A DNA stretch of 13,237 nucleotides, taken from assembly GCA_946613765.1 (NCBI GenBank), contig CAMOFW010000015.1, forward strand, positions 1 through 13,237. Reading direction: 5' to 3'. A program made the position numbers and the translations under genes. Source of the stretch: an uncultured Mycoplasmatota bacterium. GTDB lineage: Bacteria; Bacillota_I; Bacilli_A; RF39; UBA660. Of the stretch, positions 8,958 to 13,237 are shown piece after piece; position 1 is the stretch's first letter, and each line of letters begins with the position of its first letter. The notes under the pieces were generated by a model. It saw only the letters and a list, made by a program, of their open reading frames with translations, was not told where the DNA came from and searched no databases.

Positions 8958-9510
8958 ACTTAAGCATTAATTTTAATGCACTCTTAACTTGTGATTCTAG
9001 AGGTTCGCTAGGATCAACTTGTGGTAATACTCTTTTGATATCTGCTTTTTTATATCCTAGGGATTCTAATACTTCAATTAGTTCGTTAGAAGAAGCAGTT
9101 TCTTCAGCAGTACTATCAACTGTTAGTTTACCTTTTAAGTCTAGGATAATTTGTCTTGCAACTTTATCTCCTATCTTAGGGAATTTCTTTAAATATAGAA
9201 TATTTTCTCTATCTATAGCATCTGCTATACCAGATACTGAACCTAAAGCAATCATTGGCATTGCCATCTTAGGTCCTAATCCTTTAACATCTATTAGTTT
9301 TAAAAATAAATCTTTTTCTTCTTTAGTTTTAAAACCATATAGACTATTATCATCTTCTGCTATTTTTTGATAAACATATACTTTATAGTTTTCTCCTTCT
9401 TGGAATGAATAAGGATTACCTGTATATATTTGATATCCAATGTCATTATTATCTAATACGATGTAATTTGGTGTTACTTCAGTAACTGTACCTTTAATAT
9501 AGTTATACAT
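8956..9510 (-). CDS. ruvA: Holliday junction DNA helicase accessory protein RuvA
   Basis: Tetrameric protein that binds the four-way junction and loads RuvB rings. It has 184 residues, slightly shorter than the common length of about 200, with the shortening in the linker. Domain I is an OB fold (1-62) starting MYNYIKGTVTEVTPNYIVLD and ending in LYGF. E52 and D53 fall where the acidic pin lies in E. coli RuvA. Domain II carries two helix-hairpin-helix motifs, VKGLGPKMA (75-83) and FPKIGDKVA (110-118), followed by RQIILDLKGKL. A Thr/Ser/Glu-rich linker (130-141) leads to domain III (NELIEVLESLGYKKADIKRVL), which contacts RuvB. AGGAGG 4 nt from the ATG is the strongest Shine-Dalgarno match in the cluster. 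It begins 9 nt after the preceding thioredoxin-like gene. The usual partner ruvB follows, but only after one inserted gene. Confidence 0.97.
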   Translation of the reverse strand: MYNYIKGTVTEVTPNYIVLDNNDIGYQIYTGNPYSFQEGENYKVYVYQKIAEDDNSLYGFKTKEEKDLFLKLIDVKGLGPKMAMPMIALGSVSGIADAIDRENILYLKKFPKIGDKVARQIILDLKGKLTVDSTAEETASSNELIEVLESLGYKKADIKRVLPQVDPSEPLESQVKSALKLMLK

Positions 9511-9519
9511 AAATCCTCC

Positions 9520-10095
9520 TTAACAATTCTCATCACATTTTTCAATTAGATCTAATATCTTTTCTTGATATTCTAATTGTAATGTTTCTTTTTCTTTATC
9601 ATTTAATTCTTTATCATTATTTAAGTCATTAGCTGTAATTTCATTAATTACTATACCTTGTTTAATTAAATAAACATTACCAGCATCTAAACTATCTACT
9701 TCTAATTTTTCTTTTAGATAATTAGTTAGTTGTTCATCAATATTAGATATATTAACATAATAAATCTTATCAATACTTGTTGATGATACTACTTCATCTA
9801 GTAATACAACATTTTTTCTTGAAGATAAAGATGATGCATCACCTAGATAAAGAATTCCATTATCATTAAATAGTTTTTCTAGATCTTCTTTATCTGATAA
9901 TACATAGTTATTATTATCAGATAATTCTACTTTAATTAAACTATCATTTTGTTTAGAATATAATTCTTTAATTACTTCAGAATCTTTTACTTCGACTACT
10001 TGCTTTTTACTTGCTATAGAAACCATATTGTATAAGCCAATACATACTACAACGAATAATGGAATAAACCATATCCAAAATTTAGAATTTTTCAT
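9520..10095 (-). CDS. Membrane-anchored thioredoxin-fold-like protein lacking the CxxC
   Basis: A 191-residue protein with one N-terminal membrane segment (about 6-26: FWIWFIPLFVVVCIGLYNMV) and the rest probably outside the cell; the sequence before C18 is not a lipobox. The middle has the layout of Gram-positive thioredoxin-like accessory proteins: ILYLG (81-85), SSRKNVVLLDEVV (91-103), IDKIYYVNI (108-116), and VYLIKQGIVI (141-150). The usual Y-x-G-x-P-x-C-P-x-C-R stretch here reads YLGDASSLSSR (83-93), so both active-site cysteines are replaced by serines (S89, S92). The expected cis-proline before the VYLIKQG strand is also missing. A redox role is therefore unlikely; a binding or structural role is inferred. 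Two cysteines end the protein (C187, C191). The ATG at 10095 is chosen for the AGAGGTG 6 nt upstream; the frame extends to a GTG at 10104. It follows the previous gene by 1 nt. Confidence 0.7.
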   Translation of the reverse strand: MKNSKFWIWFIPLFVVVCIGLYNMVSIASKKQVVEVKDSEVIKELYSKQNDSLIKVELSDNNNYVLSDKEDLEKLFNDNGILYLGDASSLSSRKNVVLLDEVVSSTSIDKIYYVNISNIDEQLTNYLKEKLEVDSLDAGNVYLIKQGIVINEITANDLNNDKELNDKEKETLQLEYQEKILDLIEKCDENC

Positions 10096-10096
10096 A

Positions 10097-11170
10097 TTAT
10101 ACACCTCTGTTTTCTTCTACGTTGTTACAATATCCATCGCTAAAACTCATTGTTGTTCTTCCTACGATTACGTCTCGTGAATAACTTGGATCACATACTA
10201 ATATATTAAAATCTTTATATTTGTACATAACTGAATTATCTTTACTTTGTGATTCATAACCTAAGGATTCATTTTCAATTTGTTGTAATGTTATTACACC
10301 AGTTGATATTGCATTTAATAAATTATATTGTCTATTATTAATTGTTATATTAACGTCATTAATACATGATCTATAAAATAAGTTATCATCAGTTTGAAAC
10401 CATAATTCTTTATCATATTCACAATAAATATTACTTTCAGCATTAAAGTATACATCTCCTTGAGATGTTATTTCATCTTTAAATTTAGCATCTACTAAAG
10501 TTACTTTATTACCAAATTTGTTTTCTACTTTTCCGGTAACTGTAACGATATCATTTTCATGTAGTTCACTAATCTTACTAGTAGCATAGTTAAAATTAAC
10601 TTCAAGTAAGTATTCATCTGAATAATGAATTATATTATCTATTTCTTTATATGTTCTCATGGAAAACATTGAATCGCTATCGACACTTCTAACTCTACCT
10701 ATTATTTTTACATAGTTATTTTTATAATGATCAAAATTAGAAACAATAGTTGGAAGTACATTATTAATACTTTCTGCACTCATATAATCTACTTCACAGT
10801 AATATCCAATTTTATAAAGTGGATCTACTTTTACATCATTATCATTACATTTCCATACTCTATAGCCTATTGAATTATAAACTGATCCATGATTATTAGT
10901 TACAATACTTGTAGTTATAATAGGAGTCTTTTTAAATATACATACATTTAAATAATCTATACCTATTACAAAGAATGTTAATACTATTGTAAATAATGTA
11001 ATAAATAATTTTTTATTAGTTCTTTCTAATTGCATTGAATATACTATTAAGATAATACTTAATAATGCTAGTATTGCTCTCAATAAATTAAAGGTATTTA
11101 ATACTAATGCAATAGTTAAAAATATTATACCTAAAAGTAATGTTATAACTCTTTTTCTTACTATATTCAT
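10097..11170 (-). CDS. Three-helix membrane protein with OB-fold-like exported domain, function unknown
   Basis: First gene of the cluster, 357 residues, not recognised as a named protein. Three membrane segments at about 8-27, 28-47 and 55-73 precede a large hydrophilic C-terminal part, probably outside the cell. The stretch 152-230 (NYVKIIGRVRSV, YLLEVNFNYATSKISELHENDIVTVTGKV, VTLVDAKF) looks like an OB fold of the kind called tRNA_anti-like. The exported part has cysteines at 108, 125, 250, 269, 326 and 348, enough for disulfides. The tail (NLLNAISTGVITLQQI, then YKYKDFNILVCDP) resembles a small C-terminal module I remember from Bacillota surface proteins, unverified. I start at the ATG at 11170, which has AAGGATG 6 nt upstream; the ATG at 11179 lies inside that Shine-Dalgarno sequence. 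The stop is 1 nt from the next start, so the two membrane proteins may act together (inference). Confidence 0.75.
   Translation of the reverse strand: MNIVRKRVITLLLGIIFLTIALVLNTFNLLRAILALLSIILIVYSMQLERTNKKLFITLFTIVLTFFVIGIDYLNVCIFKKTPIITTSIVTNNHGSVYNSIGYRVWKCNDNDVKVDPLYKIGYYCEVDYMSAESINNVLPTIVSNFDHYKNNYVKIIGRVRSVDSDSMFSMRTYKEIDNIIHYSDEYLLEVNFNYATSKISELHENDIVTVTGKVENKFGNKVTLVDAKFKDEITSQGDVYFNAESNIYCEYDKELWFQTDDNLFYRSCINDVNITINNRQYNLLNAISTGVITLQQIENESLGYESQSKDNSVMYKYKDFNILVCDPSYSRDVIVGRTTMSFSDGYCNNVEENRGV
10102..10108 (-). promoter_or_regulatory. Shine-Dalgarno sequence deciding the start of the thioredoxin-like gene
   Basis: Minus strand AGAGGTG, 6 nt before the ATG at 10095 and inside the last codons of the upstream gene. 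Its final GTG is the start of the longest open frame, which would leave that frame without a ribosome binding site. Hence the ATG is preferred. Confidence 0.7.
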
Positions 11171-11176
11171 AAATAT

Positions 11177-11183
11177 CATCCTT
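11177..11183 (-). promoter_or_regulatory. Shine-Dalgarno sequence deciding the start of the first gene of the cluster
   Basis: Minus strand AAGGATG, 6 nt before the ATG at 11170. The ATG contained in the site (at 11179) begins the longest open frame but would have AAGG directly abutting it, which is too close. The 357-residue form is therefore favoured over the 360-residue one. Confidence 0.65.
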
Positions 11184-11214
11184 ACCCATTAATTTCTTAT
11201 ATATCTCATAAAAT

Positions 11215-11243
11215 ATTATAACTTATTTTAGTTAATAACAAAA
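11215..11243 (-). promoter_or_regulatory. Probable sigma-A promoter of the ruvAB-dnaE-polC cluster
   Basis: Minus strand shows a perfect TATAAT (11215-11220). Upstream is a T-rich -35 candidate: TTTTGT at 17 nt spacing, or TTGTTA at 15 nt. It sits between the HU terminator and the first gene, about 45 nt from the ATG at 11170. No other gap between genes in the cluster exceeds 15 nt, so this promoter could serve all seven genes. The -35 side touches the T-rich tail of the HU terminator. AT-rich surroundings make chance matches likely, hence the moderate confidence. Confidence 0.5.
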
Positions 11244-11244
11244 G

Positions 11245-11272
11245 AAAAAAACGAGTAAAAACACTCGTTTTT
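11245..11272 (-). terminator. Rho-independent terminator of the HU gene
   Basis: The arms 11247-11256 and 11263-11272 form a perfect 10-bp stem (five A-T pairs plus CGAGT/ACTCG) around a 6-nt loop. On the minus strand it is followed by a run of T. It lies just past the HU stop codon, as expected for separating HU from the next transcription unit. Confidence 0.88.
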
Positions 11273-11288
11273 CTTACCTTAAAAGATA

Positions 11289-11561
11289 TTAGTTAACGCT
11301 ATCTTTTAATTTTGAACCAGCTTTGAATGAAACAGCATTTCTAGCAGGAATATTTAATGTTCCACCAGTTAATGGGTTTCTACCAGTTCTAGCAGCTCTC
11401 TTAGTTACTTTGAAAGTACCAAATCCTACAAGAGTTACTTTTCCTTCCTTTTTAAGTCCGCTTTCGATTCCTTCTAAAGCAGCATCTAATGCTCTAGTAG
11501 CATCAGCTTTTGAAAGTCCAGCTTTAGCAGCTATAATTTCAACTAAATTTTGTTTTGACAT
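11289..11561 (-). CDS. hup: HU family DNA-binding protein
   Basis: Small histone-like protein that binds and bends DNA as a dimer and compacts the nucleoid. It has 90 residues, the classic HU length. The N-terminal helices (NLVEIIAAKAGLSKADATRALDAAL) are followed by the VTLVGFGTF strand (42-50) and the DNA-binding arm RTGRNPLTG (58-66), with the intercalating proline P63, then IPARNAVSFKAGSKLK. A strong Shine-Dalgarno sequence AGGAGGT at 11569-11575 lies 7 nt before the ATG. The gene stands alone between its own promoter region and a terminator, which fits high, independent expression. In B. subtilis the same gene (hbs) also follows spoIVA. Nothing in the protein looks degenerate. HU versus IHF cannot be fully separated by eye, but IHF is not expected here. 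Confidence 0.97.
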   Translation of the reverse strand: MSKQNLVEIIAAKAGLSKADATRALDAALEGIESGLKKEGKVTLVGFGTFKVTKRAARTGRNPLTGGTLNIPARNAVSFKAGSKLKDSVN

Positions 11562-11616
11562 AAATTTTACCTCCTACGTAAATTTAATGTTTTTAATAAG
11601 GCATATTATCCTTACA

Positions 11617-11651
11617 TTTTTAAATTAGCATAAAATTATAGTCAAAATCAA
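11617..11651 (-). promoter_or_regulatory. Promoter region of the HU gene
   Basis: Three overlapping readings are possible on the minus strand: TTGACT (11640-11645) with TAAAAA 17 nt on (11617-11622); TTGATT (11646-11651) with TAATTT 18 nt on (11622-11627) and an extended-10 TGC; or the perfect TATAAT at 11635-11640 with a poor -35. All give a leader of a few tens of nt before the HU ATG at 11561. The exact start point cannot be told from sequence. Confidence 0.45.
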
Positions 11652-11654
11652 TAT

Positions 11655-11683
11655 AAAAAGCCATTTTTTCTTAAAAATTCGGC
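11655..11683 (-). terminator. Possible terminator of spoIVA
   Basis: On the minus strand GCC (11681-11683) pairs with GGC (11660-11662). A G-T pair, a two-base mismatch and a T/A-rich inner stem follow, and after the hairpin come five T (11655-11659). It lies 57 nt past the spoIVA stop and just before the HU promoter elements. The imperfect stem keeps confidence modest. Confidence 0.4.
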
Positions 11684-11688
11684 ATTTA

Positions 11689-11744
11689 TGTAAAATTATT
11701 TGACTAAAAAAAGGCAAATTTTACACGTTTTTACACCGTTTACA
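11689..11744. repeat. Clustered TTTACA/TGTAAA motifs after spoIVA
   Basis: TTTACA occurs at 11720-11725, 11730-11735 and 11739-11744, at about one helical turn spacing. An inverted copy TGTAAAATT at 11689-11697 matches AATTTTACA at 11717-11725 as a 9-bp inverted repeat with a 19-nt loop. The last copy overlaps the spoIVA stop. This could be a protein-binding cluster, an RNA stem, or chance in AT-rich DNA. Confidence 0.4.
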
Positions 11745-13218
11745 GTACTATTGCAATAAGATTTGAACTTCCTTTATTTACTATTTTAGTTAAGGTTTGT
11801 CCTAGTTTATACTTTGTATTATCGTTCATTATAGATAGTTTAGCTTTCATTCCTTCTTCGACCATCTCGTTTAGACTACGACCAAAGATTTCACTTTTCC
11901 AGATGCTTGATGGATCACTTTTAACATCTTTAGTTAGATAATTAATTAATTCTTTACTTTGAAGTTCACTACCTATGATTGGTTCGAATGTTGATTCTAC
12001 ATCCACTTTAACCAAGTGAATTGAACTTGCACCAGCTTTTAATTTAACACCATACCTACTTCCTTGTTTAACTAGTTCAGGTGGTTGCAGTTTCATATCT
12101 TTTAAAGTTGGATAAATAATACCATAACCTGTTGACTTAGCTTGTTTTAGAGCTTGTTTAATATTATCAAATTCTTCTTTAGATGTTTTATAGGTTTGAA
12201 ATACTCTCATCATACTTGCTTTAGAGTTAATAGATTCTCCAAGTAAGTCATTTACTACTTCATTATATAAATCATCACTACTATCTAAATTAATAGTAAC
12301 TATACCTGTAGATGTATCTACATTAGATATATAAGATTTATTAATATATTTAGAATCTTTGAAGGTATCTAAAATATTATCAACATCTTTAATCTTTTTA
12401 ATATTTATTGAACTATTTTTAATTAATTCTAAATAATGTTTTTTAACATCATTATTATTATCTAAGATATGTACCCACTCTGGTATGGAATAATTAATAT
12501 CTACAACATTATATTCATATAGTGCTGTTTTTAATATTTCATATATATCAGTAGTAGACATATCAATAATAGATATAGGTAGTACTGGTACATTATGTTT
12601 ATCTCTTAATTCATTAGCTAAATTTATGGTACTTTCATCTTTTGGTTTAGCAGTATTTAATATTACTATAAAAGGTTTACCAATTTCTTTTAATTCATTA
12701 ATTGTTTTATCTTCTGCTTCAATATAATTATCTCTAGATATTGAATTAAATGAACCATCTGAAGTTACTACAATACCTATAGTAGAATGATCTTTTATTA
12801 CTTTTTTAGTGCCTATTTCAGCTGCTTTAGTAAATGGTATTGCTTCACTAAACCATGGTGTAGTTACCATTCTAGGATTATTATTTTCATCTAAATATCC
12901 ATTAGCATCTTTGATAATATATCCTACACAATCAATTAATTTAATATTAGCACTAAATTCATTAATCTTAATTTTTGCACCAGTGGATGGAACAAATTTT
13001 GGTTCAGTAGTCATAATTGTTTTACCTTCAGCACTTTGAGGTATTTCATCTAAATATCTTTTCTTTTCAATTTCATCATCAATATTAGGTACAATTAACT
13101 CTTGAATAAATTTCTTAATAAATGTAGATTTACCTGTTCTTACTGCTCCAACTACTCCTAGATATATATCACCATTACCTCTTTTTGCTAAAGGTAATAT
13201 AATGTTTTCATTATTCAT
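11740..13218 (-). CDS. spoIVA: Stage IV sporulation protein A, spore coat morphogenetic ATPase
   Basis: SpoIVA is an ATPase that polymerises on the outer forespore membrane, anchored there by SpoVM, and forms the base layer of the spore coat (known from B. subtilis). At 492 residues it matches the B. subtilis length and lines up from end to end. The GTPase-like N-terminal domain has Walker A GAVRTGKS (24-31, K30) and Walker B in LIDCVGY (D96), plus GKTIMTTEPKFVP (65-77). The C-terminal domain keeps TGYGIIYPTLKDM, QGSRYGVKLKAGASSIH, VDVESTFEPIIG, SIWKSEIFGRSLNEMV and the final GSSNLIAIVL, the region tied to SpoVM binding and localisation. No frameshift or lost motif is seen, so the protein should work. 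Only 19 bases precede the ATG in the window; GAGAG there is a weak Shine-Dalgarno candidate. HU follows, as in B. subtilis. Mother-cell (sigma-E) control is expected from relatives but not visible here. Confidence 0.98.
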   Translation of the reverse strand: MNNENIILPLAKRGNGDIYLGVVGAVRTGKSTFIKKFIQELIVPNIDDEIEKKRYLDEIPQSAEGKTIMTTEPKFVPSTGAKIKINEFSANIKLIDCVGYIIKDANGYLDENNNPRMVTTPWFSEAIPFTKAAEIGTKKVIKDHSTIGIVVTSDGSFNSISRDNYIEAEDKTINELKEIGKPFIVILNTAKPKDESTINLANELRDKHNVPVLPISIIDMSTTDIYEILKTALYEYNVVDINYSIPEWVHILDNNNDVKKHYLELIKNSSINIKKIKDVDNILDTFKDSKYINKSYISNVDTSTGIVTINLDSSDDLYNEVVNDLLGESINSKASMMRVFQTYKTSKEEFDNIKQALKQAKSTGYGIIYPTLKDMKLQPPELVKQGSRYGVKLKAGASSIHLVKVDVESTFEPIIGSELQSKELINYLTKDVKSDPSSIWKSEIFGRSLNEMVEEGMKAKLSIMNDNTKYKLGQTLTKIVNKGSSNLIAIVL

Positions 13219-13237
13219 AAATCACTCTCTTTTTCTA

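Noticed and set aside
11323..11628. Plus-strand frame of 101 codons opposite HU
   Set aside because: Fully antisense to a clear HU gene and its promoter; no supporting signal of its own.
11705..11715. T-run of seven (minus strand) as the spoIVA terminator
   Set aside because: The run lies in the loop of the TGTAAAATT inverted repeat, not after a stem; the hairpin at 11660-11683 followed by T5 fits better.
1..13237. CRISPR array, insertion sequence, prophage or defence island
   Set aside because: No regularly spaced repeats, transposase or phage motifs, or nuclease/helicase defence genes are seen; the DNA is dense, co-directional housekeeping genes of even composition.

Overview
The window is very AT-rich and almost completely coding. 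Every supported gene lies on the minus strand, so transcription runs from high to low coordinates. It carries PolC (the low-GC Gram-positive replicative polymerase) beside a DnaE polymerase, a RuvAB pair without RuvC, an HU protein, and an intact SpoIVA, the ATPase of the endospore coat base. Together these point to an AT-rich, spore-forming or ancestrally spore-forming member of the Bacillota, probably the Bacilli. TGA ends dnaE and tryptophans in the checked genes are TGG, so the standard bacterial code applies and a Mycoplasma-type code does not. Genus cannot be named from this.

Layout in the direction of transcription: (1) spoIVA, 13218 to 11740, followed by a probable terminator at about 11655-11683. 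(2) hup/hbs for HU, 11561 to 11289, with its own promoter region and a clear hairpin terminator at 11245-11272. The spoIVA-HU order matches Bacillus subtilis. (3) A promoter right behind the HU terminator starts a seven-gene cluster: a membrane protein with an OB-fold-like exported part, a membrane-anchored thioredoxin-fold-like protein that has lost its cysteines, ruvA, a DUF2441-like gene, ruvB, dnaE and polC. All gaps are 1-15 nt and nearly every gene has a good Shine-Dalgarno sequence. PolC runs off the left edge and lacks only about the last 18 residues.

The core of the cluster is chromosome replication and recombination: RuvAB migrates Holliday junctions, DnaE would extend primers, and PolC would do bulk synthesis. 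Both replicative polymerases in tandem behind ruvAB is the most striking arrangement here. The two membrane proteins and the DUF2441-like protein have no known link to replication; they are the only genes whose function is open. I found no mobile element, CRISPR array, tRNA or rRNA gene, and no clear sign of a new defence or biosynthetic system. For three genes the longest open frame begins upstream of the real start; I moved the start to an internal ATG with a properly spaced Shine-Dalgarno sequence.
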